A DNA stretch of 64,000 nt from Mediterranea massiliensis (GTDB lineage: Bacteria; Bacteroidota; Bacteroidia; Bacteroidales; Bacteroidaceae), in NCBI RefSeq assembly GCF_900128475.1, contig NZ_LT635836.1:448526-512525 (forward strand), given 5' to 3'. The notes beneath the pieces were generated by a model. That model saw nothing but the letters and a program-made list of their open reading frames with translations, did no database searches and was not told the origin of the DNA. This document shows, one piece after another, positions 25,490 to 37,631 of this stretch (its first letter is position 1; each line of letters starts with the position of its first letter). The translations under genes and the position numbers were made by a program.

Positions 25490-27646
25490 TTATTCGTCTG
25501 CCTGTTTAGCTTCAAATTCCTTAATCAACTTGTCTTGGACATCACCCGGAACAAGTTCATAGCTGGCAAACTTCATGATGAACGAAGCACGACCACCGGT
25601 CAATGAACTCAATGCGGTTGAATAAGAAGACATTTCCTTCAAAGGAACTTTTGCAACCAGTTTTTCATATCCGGCCTCGCTACTCATGCCCATAATCATG
25701 GCACGACGTCCTTGCAAATCACTCATCACATCACCCATCTTATCGGAAGGCACAAATACCTCTACATCATAGATAGGCTCCAGAATCTTCGGACCTGCAT
25801 TCTTGAATGCCTCACTGAAAGCATTGCGACCAGCCAACATGAAGGAAATTTCGTTGGAGTCAACCGGATGCATCTTTCCATCGTACACAATGACACGCAC
25901 GTCACGGGCATACGAACCAGTCAACGGTCCCTGCTCCATACGTGACATAACGCCCTTCAAAATAGCCGGCATGAAACGCGCGTCAATGGCACCGCCAACC
26001 ACACAGTTGACAAACACCAGCTTGCCACCCCACTCCAAAGATACTTCTTCAGTGCCCTTGACATTCATCTTGAATTCCTGGCCATTGAACTTATAAGTAT
26101 CGGGGGCAGGCATACCTTCATAATACGGCTCTACAATCAGATGGACTTCACCGAACTGACCGGCACCACCCGACTGTTTCTTATGACGATAATCGGCACG
26201 GGCCGCCTTCGTAATGGTCTCGCGGTAAGGAATACGGGGTTCTTCAAAGATAATAGGCAGTTTTTCATTGTTCTCCAAACGCCATTTCAACGTACGCAAA
26301 TGGAATTCGCCCTGGCCGTGAACAATCGTCTGACGCAACTCTTTCGACTGGTCGATCACCCACGTCGGATCTTCTTCGTGCATACGGTTCAGAATAGCCA
26401 TCATCTTCTCGGTATCGGCTTCATTCACCGGCCTGATGGCACGTGAGTATTTCGAATTGGGATATTTGATAAAATTGAAACGGTTTTCCGCTCCCTTACC
26501 ATTCAGTGTATTACCCGTATGAACATCTTTCAGTTTGACAGTACAACCGATATCACCGGCTACCATTTCTTCCACTTTAATGCGGTTGGCACCCGCACAA
26601 GCAAAAATCTGGGCAATACGCTCTTTGGATCCACGATCGGCGTTGGTAAAGTCATCGCCTTCATGAACCTTGCCGCTCATCACCTTGAAATACTGTACAT
26701 CACCGATATGGGGTTCTACAGCGGTCTTGAAGAAATAGAGCGATGTGGGAGCATTGGGATCGGGTTTCACGATTTCACCCCGTGTATTGTGGACAGGAGG
26801 CATTTCATCTACAAACGGAACAACATTTCCCAAGAATTCCATCAAACGGCGAACGCCCATATCCTTTCCGGCACAGACACAGAATACCGGGAACATGCCA
26901 CGAGCAGCCAATCCCTTACGGATACCTTCGCGCATCTCGTCTTCGGTCAACGAATCCATCTCAAAGAATTTCTCCATCAGGCCTTCGTCATGTTCAGCGG
27001 CAGCTTCTACCAACACTTTATGCCAAGCTGTTGCCTTTTCCATTTCTTCGGCTGGAATATCTTCGATGGTCGGAGCGCCCCCTTCAGGTCCCCAAGAATA
27101 TTTTTTCATCAGCAACACATCAATCAATGCATTAAAATTCGGGCCCGTAGAAAGCGGATATTGTACAGGAACCACTTTGGATCCATAAATGGACTTCAGT
27201 TGCTCGAGTATCATGTCGTAATCGCACTTTTCGTTATCCAACTGGTTTACCAGGAAAATGACCGGTTTACCCAGTTTCTCGGTATAACGGAAATGATTCT
27301 GCGTACCGACCTCGGGACCATACTGGCCGTTCAACAACAGGATGGCCGTATCTGTAACATTCAGAGCTGTCATGGCCGCACCTACAAAATCGTCGCTACC
27401 CGGACAGTCGATGATATTCAGTTTTTTACCATTCCATTCTACATGGAAAACGGTGGAAAACACAGAATACCCATATTCCTGTTCCACCGGAAAGTAATCG
27501 CTGACTGTGTTCTTGGCTGTAATTCTGCCACGACGTTTTATAATACCACTCTCATAGAGCAGCGCTTCTGTGAGAGTGGTTTTTCCCGAGCCATCATTGC
27601 CAAGAAGAGCAATGTTCTTAATTTCATTCGTCTGATATACTTTCAT
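25490..27646 (-). CDS. fusA2: Elongation factor G paralogue EF-G2
   Basis: 718 residues with full EF-G domain order (G, II, III, IV, V). The nucleotide-binding motifs are altered: the P-loop GNDGSGKT (16-23) is intact, but switch I reads QEYGYSVFS (56-64) where canonical EF-G has QERGITITS, switch II is DCPGSDDF (80-87) with Ser84 replacing the catalytic His of DTPGHVDF, and NKxD is NQLD (134-137). A B. thetaiotaomicron EF-G2 encoded in a similar neighbourhood supports translation without GTP hydrolysis and is needed for gut fitness during carbon limitation. The substitutions here fit such a non-hydrolysing factor. The housekeeping fusA must be elsewhere. It stands alone between terminators. 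Confidence 0.9.
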   Translation of the reverse strand: MKVYQTNEIKNIALLGNDGSGKTTLTEALLYESGIIKRRGRITAKNTVSDYFPVEQEYGYSVFSTVFHVEWNGKKLNIIDCPGSDDFVGAAMTALNVTDTAILLLNGQYGPEVGTQNHFRYTEKLGKPVIFLVNQLDNEKCDYDMILEQLKSIYGSKVVPVQYPLSTGPNFNALIDVLLMKKYSWGPEGGAPTIEDIPAEEMEKATAWHKVLVEAAAEHDEGLMEKFFEMDSLTEDEMREGIRKGLAARGMFPVFCVCAGKDMGVRRLMEFLGNVVPFVDEMPPVHNTRGEIVKPDPNAPTSLYFFKTAVEPHIGDVQYFKVMSGKVHEGDDFTNADRGSKERIAQIFACAGANRIKVEEMVAGDIGCTVKLKDVHTGNTLNGKGAENRFNFIKYPNSKYSRAIRPVNEADTEKMMAILNRMHEEDPTWVIDQSKELRQTIVHGQGEFHLRTLKWRLENNEKLPIIFEEPRIPYRETITKAARADYRHKKQSGGAGQFGEVHLIVEPYYEGMPAPDTYKFNGQEFKMNVKGTEEVSLEWGGKLVFVNCVVGGAIDARFMPAILKGVMSRMEQGPLTGSYARDVRVIVYDGKMHPVDSNEISFMLAGRNAFSEAFKNAGPKILEPIYDVEVFVPSDKMGDVMSDLQGRRAMIMGMSSEAGYEKLVAKVPLKEMSSYSTALSSLTGGRASFIMKFASYELVPGDVQDKLIKEFEAKQADE

Positions 27647-27784
27647 GATATATAAGATTTAATGTGAATACTCAGCATGCTTATGCATACCCTTATTTTG
27701 TGAGGCGCAAATTAGAAATTTATTACAAAATAAACAACGAACCAGCAAATGTTACTAAACTATGTTATTCAACACATTAAACAA

Positions 27785-27820
27785 AAAAGGAGGATAAACT
27801 ACAACGGGCCATCCTCCTTT
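27785..27820 (-). terminator. Terminator of the GH2 gene / glycosidase operon
   Basis: Perfect arms AAAGGAGGAT (27786-27795) and ATCCTCCTTT (27811-27820). The minus strand runs on into TTTTTT. It lies 31 bp after the stop at 27852. Confidence 0.85.
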
Positions 27821-27851
27821 CAAGTTTATTTTCTGCAACTTAATGAATCGT

Positions 27852-30953
<3,102 letters not shown>

Positions 30954-30968
30954 TTAAATAAATTTATG

Positions 30969-31021
30969 TTTGTAGCGACTTGTCCAAAAAAGAGATTCTT
31001 GTACAAGCCGCTACAAAGATA
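30969..31021 (-). promoter_or_regulatory. Hairpin and -7 element between GH51 and GH2 genes
   Basis: Arms 30969-30983 and 31003-31017 pair at 14 of 15 positions around a 19-nt loop. The minus strand also reads TATCTTTG (31021-31014), a consensus -7, overlapping the upstream arm. No T-run follows, so this could be a processing or attenuation hairpin in the operon transcript or a secondary promoter. The two readings cannot both be fully active. Confidence 0.45.
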
Positions 31022-31072
31022 GGAGTATTGTGATTACAAATAGAAGAATTATATTGCAATTATGATAGAAAA

Positions 31073-33010
31073 TTAATGCATTTGCAACCGATATACCCCA
31101 AACGAACGTTCAGGAAGTTGCAATTCCAGCGACTGGCCTTCCACTTGTACCGGACGCACACGCGGAACCAGCTTTTCCTGCTCCAACGTATTGACCGCTT
31201 TCCAATCATCGTTTTGCAAATAAGTACAAGTACCCGATACCATACGATGTTTCTTCAGACCGTTGAAGTTGATTTTCACGTCAGCGGGTTTCGAACCTAC
31301 ATTCACCAATTTCAAAATAACCTCACCCGTCGGAGCATCCAACGCAGCCGTCGCATAGAGACTGTCCTGTCCGGCCACCGGTTCACCATTCATCTGCAGG
31401 CGGAGTACATCCGTACCGGCATTCATACCATACATCTGCTGTACATAATAGTTAGGGGTACGCATCATCCGCAGATTGTCGAACCAAATGAGGTCGGGAT
31501 TCCACTGCCAGGCATCCACATGAGCAAACAAGGGAGCATATGTAGCCAGATGAACCACATCGGCATTGCGCTCCAAGCCGGTCATGAAAGCAGCTTCAGA
31601 CAAGGCCGCATACAAATTGTTGGCTTTCCCGGTCGGATAGTCATGAGCAGCGTATTCGCCGGCAAAAACCTTCGGTCCCTTGCGGTCGTATGAATCATAC
31701 CGTTTCGCATTCTCCAGAAACCATTCAGGCTTCATGTAATAGTGCTCGTCGACCAGGTCTACTCCCACCCGCTTCATTTCGGGCCACAGATAGTCAAACT
31801 TGTCTCCCGAAGCACTGGGACCGGACGAGCCAATCACCTTGATATCCGGATATTTCTCCCTGATAGCTTTGGTAAAGACTTCCAGACGCTCTACATACAC
31901 TTTATCCCACTGTTCGTTGCCCACAGCAATCATTTTCAGATTGAACGGTACCGGATGCCCCATCTCCGCACGAACCTTGCCCCAGGTTGAATTGACGTCT
32001 CCGTTGGCAAATTCAATCAAGTCCAAGGCATCCTGTACGTATGGATCGAGCTCGTCCAAAGGAACCACTTCGTTGCTCTCGTACTGGCAGGAAAGGCCGC
32101 AGCTGACTACCGGCAACGGTTCGGCACCAATGTCTTCACTCAACAGGAAGTATTCATAGAAGCCCAATCCCAAACTTTGAAAATAATCGGGAAACGCTTT
32201 ATGCTTGAACGTATAGTTCCAGCGGTTTTCGTTCAGAGGACGGTTTTCCACAGGCCCTACCGAATTTTTCCACTGATAACGGGTAGCCAGACTGTTGCCT
32301 TCAATGATACAGCCACCCGGGAAACGAAGCACACCGGGATTCAAGTCATACAAGGCCTGAGCCAAATCTGCGCGAAGTCCGTTTTCACGTCCTTTCCAAG
32401 TTTTGACCGGGAAAAGAGAAATATGGTCCATATCCACTGTACCCTTCGTTTCCAGAACAATGCGCAAACGGGCATGGGCATCGGTAAAGGGAGACTTCAG
32501 AATGACAGTCTGCTTCTGCCATTCATCACCCTTCACTTCCACCGTCTTTTTCAGCGGATTGGAACCATCCTTGCGCACCAGTTCCACAGACAATTTCATC
32601 GGAGCTGCGTCCGGAGTACGGGCATAGACCGAAAAACGATATTCCTCCCCTTCCTTCAGACCGATACCGGTAAATCCCTCATTATCGAGTCCGGCCCGAA
32701 GCAAACGTCCGTCATTCACCACACGCACATAGTGAGGATTCCGTTCAAAGCAAGGCTTCTCACTCTGCACACTCACATTTCCAAAAGGCACCCAACCTAC
32801 AAATGGCTGAGGAAATTCAAAAGAACGGTTCTTCACCAATTCGGCATACAAACCTCCGTCGGCACCAAAATTGATATCTTCAAAGAAGATGCCATACATG
32901 GTAGGCTGTATCTCGGCTGTCGGTTTCGAAACGTCAACAGTCATGACATGCTGTTGCGCCTGCAAGCCAATAGCCAGTGACAAAGCCACAATAGTCGTTA
33001 TTTTCTTCAT
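31073..33010 (-). CDS. GH51 alpha-L-arabinofuranosidase
   Basis: 645-residue secreted enzyme (signal about 1-19, 'GLQAQ') that removes alpha-linked arabinofuranose from arabinan, arabinoxylan or arabinogalactan. 'GIFFEDINFGADGGLYAEL' opens the GH51 region, with a CBM4-like beta-sandwich between about 70 and 200. The barrel has the acid/base Glu in 'VGNEQW' (E366) and the nucleophile in 'FAGEYAAH' (E452); 'RFPGGC' is also typical. A C-terminal beta domain closes the protein. It lies 11 bp after the GH127 gene. Paralogue of the GH51 at 35065-37584. Confidence 0.93.
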   Translation of the reverse strand: MKKITTIVALSLAIGLQAQQHVMTVDVSKPTAEIQPTMYGIFFEDINFGADGGLYAELVKNRSFEFPQPFVGWVPFGNVSVQSEKPCFERNPHYVRVVNDGRLLRAGLDNEGFTGIGLKEGEEYRFSVYARTPDAAPMKLSVELVRKDGSNPLKKTVEVKGDEWQKQTVILKSPFTDAHARLRIVLETKGTVDMDHISLFPVKTWKGRENGLRADLAQALYDLNPGVLRFPGGCIIEGNSLATRYQWKNSVGPVENRPLNENRWNYTFKHKAFPDYFQSLGLGFYEYFLLSEDIGAEPLPVVSCGLSCQYESNEVVPLDELDPYVQDALDLIEFANGDVNSTWGKVRAEMGHPVPFNLKMIAVGNEQWDKVYVERLEVFTKAIREKYPDIKVIGSSGPSASGDKFDYLWPEMKRVGVDLVDEHYYMKPEWFLENAKRYDSYDRKGPKVFAGEYAAHDYPTGKANNLYAALSEAAFMTGLERNADVVHLATYAPLFAHVDAWQWNPDLIWFDNLRMMRTPNYYVQQMYGMNAGTDVLRLQMNGEPVAGQDSLYATAALDAPTGEVILKLVNVGSKPADVKINFNGLKKHRMVSGTCTYLQNDDWKAVNTLEQEKLVPRVRPVQVEGQSLELQLPERSFGVYRLQMH

Positions 33011-33021
33011 AATAAAAATAT

Positions 33022-35037
33022 TTAATGATTAAAGAATCCATTGTCTTCCTGTTTCTCCGCTTTCTGCGGAAGAGCCGATGACGCGCCGACCTCTATGGGA
33101 AGCCAGACTTCCATGTCTCCTTCGCCCCGATGAGCCCAGGCATAATAAGGTATCAAAGTCAATTTGACATCCCTTACAGCCAACTTGCCGGCAGCATCAT
33201 AACTGAGTGCCTGTGCATCGGTCGTTATTTCATGTATGCCATAAAGCAGGTCCGGTCGCTCTTCCACTTGGAATGCAGGATGCTGGTTCAGCAAGATGTT
33301 GTGAACATTGAAATCATTGTCTGGCCATTCTGCACAATAGACCAAAGGGCCTCGTTCGACGGCCACACGACCACGGTCCGCTTCTACCTTTCCGTTGGCT
33401 TTGACTATGCGGGGCTTCATGTCAAAATTTACTTCAACCACATCACCCTTTTTCCACTTGCGGTCAATCAGCAAATAGCCTTTCTGCAATTCTCCGGCGA
33501 CAGGTTCGCCATTAACCGTTACCGTATATCCCAGTTCCTGACCATCGGCATAACGATACAAATCGCTGGGCAACACAGCCCCACGCACCCAGCCGGGAAT
33601 ACGCAGATGCATCGTAAACGGCAGATTGCCTTGAGCCACCCGAATGCGGATGTCTCCATTCCAAGGATAGCCGGTTTCTTGCTCCAATACCAATTTTTTC
33701 CTGTTCACCTTCAATTCGGCACGGTTACTCAAAAACAGATTGACGTATACCTGGTCGTCCTTCACCGCATAAACGTAACCGGGCAACGAAGGAATGAATC
33801 GACAGATATTGCTGGGACAACAAGCGCAACCGAACCACGGCTTACGGCTATACCCACCTGTCGAGGCCAACGGATTGGGATAGAAGAACGAACCGCCGTC
33901 GAGCGAAACACCGGAAATCAGCCCGTTGTACAGCGTCCGTTCGAGCACATCAAAGTATTTGGCATCGCCATGCAACAGAAACAGACGATAATTGACATAC
34001 ACATTGCCAATGGCGGCACAGGTTTCATTATAAGCCGAAAGGTTGGGAAGCTCGTAATTGTCACCGAAAGCCTCTCCGGCGTGACGGGCTCCGATGCCAC
34101 CGGTAATATAGATTTTCTTACCGACAATATTCTCCCAAATCCGATCCACCGCCTTGATATAAGATGAGTCGCCCGTAATGGCTGCTACGTCGGCCATACC
34201 GGCATACATATACGTGGCGCGGACGGCATGTCCTACCGCCTCATCCTGCTCCAGTACCGGTTTATGAGCCTGACTGTAGGCATCCTTCCGGCTCGTATAT
34301 CCACGGGCATCCAAAAAGAACTTGGCCTGATCCAGGTATTTCCGGTCGCCGGTTACCAGATACAGCCGCACCAGAGCCATTTCGGCAATCTGATGTCCCG
34401 GTACGAGTTTTTTTTGGTCGGGACCATTTCCGATGGCCTTGCAGACACAATCGGCATACTTGATGGCTATATCCAGAAAATTCCGCTTTCCGGTTGCCTG
34501 ATAATGGGCAACAGCCCCTTCCACCATGTGTCCCAGATTATAAAATTCATGACTGAGCTCTTCCACTTTCGACCAACGCTCGGGACCGGCCCAATCGTGT
34601 GGATGCTTCGGATTCATCGTCCGCGCCGTATACAGATAGCCGTCCGGCTCCTGAGCTGCCGCCACGATGACCAGCACACTGTCTATGTACTTTTCCAGCT
34701 GCTTGTCAGGATAGGTCTGCAACGAATAACTGGCACCTTCGATGGTCTTGTAGACATCCGTATCGTCAAACGAATATCCTTCTACCTTATACTCATCACT
34801 GGGATGGGCCGCTTTCACAAAATTCTCGTAACGGCCTGTTTCCTCGCATTTGCTGAATGCCAGCGGGATGGTCACTTCCCGACTGGCCTTGAGCCGTTGC
34901 CCCCAAAAGCTGTCTGTCACCTTGACCGAAGTGAAAGGTACCGGATCAATGGGATAACCCGAATGCAAATCCGTTTTCTGTGCCGCCAAACTACCTGACA
35001 ACAACGCCATTGCGGTCCATACATATATTTTCTTCAT
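33022..35037 (-). CDS. GH127 beta-L-arabinofuranosidase
   Basis: 671-residue secreted enzyme (signal about 1-19) of the DUF1680/GH127 family, which removes beta-L-arabinofuranose, e.g. from extensin-type hydroxyproline arabinosides or arabinan ends. The family's zinc site and nucleophile are present: 'GCACCPSN' (C404, C406, C407; C406 corresponds to the nucleophilic cysteine of Bifidobacterium HypBA1) and 'NETCAAIGNV' supplying the Glu and third Cys ligand. The (alpha/alpha)6 barrel covers about 40-430, with beta domains after it. It is flanked by two GH51 genes, so alpha and beta arabinofuranose would be removed together. Confidence 0.92.
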   Translation of the reverse strand: MKKIYVWTAMALLSGSLAAQKTDLHSGYPIDPVPFTSVKVTDSFWGQRLKASREVTIPLAFSKCEETGRYENFVKAAHPSDEYKVEGYSFDDTDVYKTIEGASYSLQTYPDKQLEKYIDSVLVIVAAAQEPDGYLYTARTMNPKHPHDWAGPERWSKVEELSHEFYNLGHMVEGAVAHYQATGKRNFLDIAIKYADCVCKAIGNGPDQKKLVPGHQIAEMALVRLYLVTGDRKYLDQAKFFLDARGYTSRKDAYSQAHKPVLEQDEAVGHAVRATYMYAGMADVAAITGDSSYIKAVDRIWENIVGKKIYITGGIGARHAGEAFGDNYELPNLSAYNETCAAIGNVYVNYRLFLLHGDAKYFDVLERTLYNGLISGVSLDGGSFFYPNPLASTGGYSRKPWFGCACCPSNICRFIPSLPGYVYAVKDDQVYVNLFLSNRAELKVNRKKLVLEQETGYPWNGDIRIRVAQGNLPFTMHLRIPGWVRGAVLPSDLYRYADGQELGYTVTVNGEPVAGELQKGYLLIDRKWKKGDVVEVNFDMKPRIVKANGKVEADRGRVAVERGPLVYCAEWPDNDFNVHNILLNQHPAFQVEERPDLLYGIHEITTDAQALSYDAAGKLAVRDVKLTLIPYYAWAHRGEGDMEVWLPIEVGASSALPQKAEKQEDNGFFNH

Positions 35038-35064
35038 ATCATCGATTTTTCTTTATTAACCATT

Positions 35065-37584
35065 TTATTTCTTCAATGTCTGCCCGATACGGATAACCGT
35101 CAACGAATAGGCCGGCAAGGTATAGGCAAAGTCTTTGCCCTGTATTTCAAAAGACTCCGTTACGGGACGCACATGTTCATCCGCAGGACGACCTGTCAAT
35201 ACCGTCTTCTGCGCCTTCGAGCCATCCAGGCTGATGCCATCCAACTTGACTTGCGAAGTGACCTCCACCGGCAACATATTCACCAGTTTCACAATGTAGT
35301 CACCTGTTACAGCGTCTTTCACCGCCGACACCCCGATCCGTTTCCGCACGGCATCCTGCCGATTGTCCAGCCGGATGGTGGAAGTGAAGTATTCATTTCC
35401 GGCATTCTGCCCGAACAGTTGCTGGGTGTAGTAGTCGGGGGTAAGCTTCACTTCCCCGTTATTGAAATATATCAGGTCGGGACGCCATTGGGTATGTCCT
35501 TCCTTGGCCAGCAAAGGCGCATACGATGTCATGGTCACTACGTCGGCGTTACGTTCCACCGCTGTCAGATACAAAGCCTCGGACAAGGCTGTCTCCAGGT
35601 TGCTGGGACGACCGGGCAGATGGGCCGCATACTCGCCCAAATAGACTTTCGACTTGTGGCGGTCGTACCGGTCGTAAAAATCCTGGTTATGAATGAACCA
35701 ACCCGGAGCCACATAATAGTGTTCGTCCACCATCGGCACCTCCAGACGAGTAGCCAGTTTCCAGCCCTCGTCATAGTCCGTACCTTCGTAGAACGGCCCT
35801 ACCGTACCGATAACCGTCACTTCGGGATATTTCTCGCGGACAGCGTTGTAAATCATCGTAAACCGCTCTTCAAAGACTTCGGTAATCAGGTCTTCGTTGC
35901 CGATGCCGATATACTTCAGATGGAACGGTTCAGGATGTCCGGCTTCGGCGCGCTTCCGTCCCCACTCCGTCTTGCGGGCATCTCCGTTGGCATATTCAAT
36001 CAGGTCGAGCACATCCTGCACGTAAGCGGGCATTTCGTCCATCGGAATGCCTCCCTGCTGGCCGTTGCAGCCAAGTTCATCCTTGGAATGATGGCTGCAC
36101 GTACCGGAATTCTGGCAAGGAACGCCGGCCGCAACCACGGGTACAGGTTCGGCACCGATATCCTCGCAGAACTGGAAATACTCAAAGTATCCCAATCCGC
36201 GTGTCTGATGATATCCCCACAGATTGCGCAAAGGCTTGCGGGCCTCCAGCGGACCGATGGAGCCCTTCCAGTCGTAGATGTTGTCAATGCCGTCGCCATG
36301 GGCCACACAGCCGCCGGGGAAACGCACAAAACGCGGATGCAGGTCGGCCAACGTTTGGGCCAGGTCGGCACGAAGTCCGTTCTTACGTCCCTTGAACGTC
36401 TGCTGCGGGAAGAGTGAAACCATGTCGAAATGATAGGTTCCGGCCTCCTCGGGACGGAGAGCCAGTTTTGCGGCAGCCACATCGGCCTTGGCAACCAGTA
36501 CCGCTTTCTGCGTTTTCCATTTCGGGGAAGTCACCTTGACGGAAGCCATCCCGACCGTCTTCCCGTTCTCATCCAACAGGCTGACTTCCACCTTGCCTCC
36601 CTTACTGCCCGCCGCAATCCGCGCAAAGCAGGAGAAGTCATACTTCTCCCCCTTCTTCAAGGTAATTCCGTCGAATCCGTCGTTCTGCAAAGCTGCTCCG
36701 GACTGCTTGATATCCAATACGGCATAATGCGGATTGTTTTCATGAATGGGAGCATCCGTAGCGACCGAGAGGCTTCCCTCTCCACCGGCTACGCCCCAGG
36801 CATAGTCACTGTTCCACTTCTGATGCGAACCGTCTTTCGGCGAATATTCAAAATCGCGGTTCTGTACCAGCTCGGCATACAGGCCACCGTCGGCCGCATA
36901 GTTGATATCCTCAAAGAAGATGCCTATCAGGTGGTCGCTGATAGCCTTCCCTTCCGAGGCATGTACCTCAATGGAGGCCGTCACCGGCTTCAATCCGGCA
37001 AAGCGTACAGGATCCTGTTCGGCCCGTTCGTCATACAACTGTTGCCGATACTTCTTGTGCTCGGCATAGCGGATCAACTGTTCCACAACCGCATAGGGCA
37101 CCCGTTGCATCCAGCCGTCCGCCTGTTTACCGTCCACCGTTACCTGTACAGCCTTGGTCGGGAATGCCGAAGCCGGCTCATATTTCCGCCGGTCGGCCTC
37201 GGTAAAATAACTCTGCGCTCCCCACTTCAGCAAGTCGGGCGAAGCGGCATGTGCCAACACCTTTCCGCTGCGGGTAGCCGTCCATACACAATGCCACGAC
37301 CCGTCGGACGCATTCTGCCACAGATGGGGGGCAAACATTTTCTTTTCACGTCCCCAAGGGCCAAAATCGCATTTCACGTAATCGTACCCGTCGGCCACGG
37401 AAAGCCATTGCTCCCCGTCGGGACTCCATGCAAACCGCAATCCGCTCTGTCCGTCAGCTCGGGCGTACGAGAAAAGCGATACGGAGTCGGGGACGTTCGT
37501 CACCTTGTCCGTCTCCGCCTGTAAGGGGAGCACCGCTCCCGTCATCAGGCCGAAGACGAATCCTAATCTTACAAGTCTATTCAT
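35065..37584 (-). CDS. GH51 alpha-L-arabinofuranosidase with extra N-terminal propeller fragment
   Basis: 839 residues, signal peptide about 1-23 ('PLQAE'). Residues about 30-120 look like one or two blades of a GH43-type beta-propeller ('FAWSPDGEQWLSV', 'FAPHLWQNASDGSWHCVW', 'AASPDLLKWG'), too short to be an active GH43. A helical linker follows to about 190. The GH51 module starts at 'IGIFFEDINYAADGGLYAEL', with the acid/base Glu in 'IGNEDLI' (E564) and the nucleophile in 'LGEYAAH' (E651). A Cys/Gly insertion ('GTCSHHSKDELGCNG') near 510 is not in the smaller paralogue. The gene lies 47 bp after the GH97 gene. Confidence 0.9.
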   Translation of the reverse strand: MNRLVRLGFVFGLMTGAVLPLQAETDKVTNVPDSVSLFSYARADGQSGLRFAWSPDGEQWLSVADGYDYVKCDFGPWGREKKMFAPHLWQNASDGSWHCVWTATRSGKVLAHAASPDLLKWGAQSYFTEADRRKYEPASAFPTKAVQVTVDGKQADGWMQRVPYAVVEQLIRYAEHKKYRQQLYDERAEQDPVRFAGLKPVTASIEVHASEGKAISDHLIGIFFEDINYAADGGLYAELVQNRDFEYSPKDGSHQKWNSDYAWGVAGGEGSLSVATDAPIHENNPHYAVLDIKQSGAALQNDGFDGITLKKGEKYDFSCFARIAAGSKGGKVEVSLLDENGKTVGMASVKVTSPKWKTQKAVLVAKADVAAAKLALRPEEAGTYHFDMVSLFPQQTFKGRKNGLRADLAQTLADLHPRFVRFPGGCVAHGDGIDNIYDWKGSIGPLEARKPLRNLWGYHQTRGLGYFEYFQFCEDIGAEPVPVVAAGVPCQNSGTCSHHSKDELGCNGQQGGIPMDEMPAYVQDVLDLIEYANGDARKTEWGRKRAEAGHPEPFHLKYIGIGNEDLITEVFEERFTMIYNAVREKYPEVTVIGTVGPFYEGTDYDEGWKLATRLEVPMVDEHYYVAPGWFIHNQDFYDRYDRHKSKVYLGEYAAHLPGRPSNLETALSEALYLTAVERNADVVTMTSYAPLLAKEGHTQWRPDLIYFNNGEVKLTPDYYTQQLFGQNAGNEYFTSTIRLDNRQDAVRKRIGVSAVKDAVTGDYIVKLVNMLPVEVTSQVKLDGISLDGSKAQKTVLTGRPADEHVRPVTESFEIQGKDFAYTLPAYSLTVIRIGQTLKK

Positions 37585-37631
37585 GGTATTCTTATATATA
37601 TAGAATGTTTGTGTTCGGGGCGCTCAGCCGC

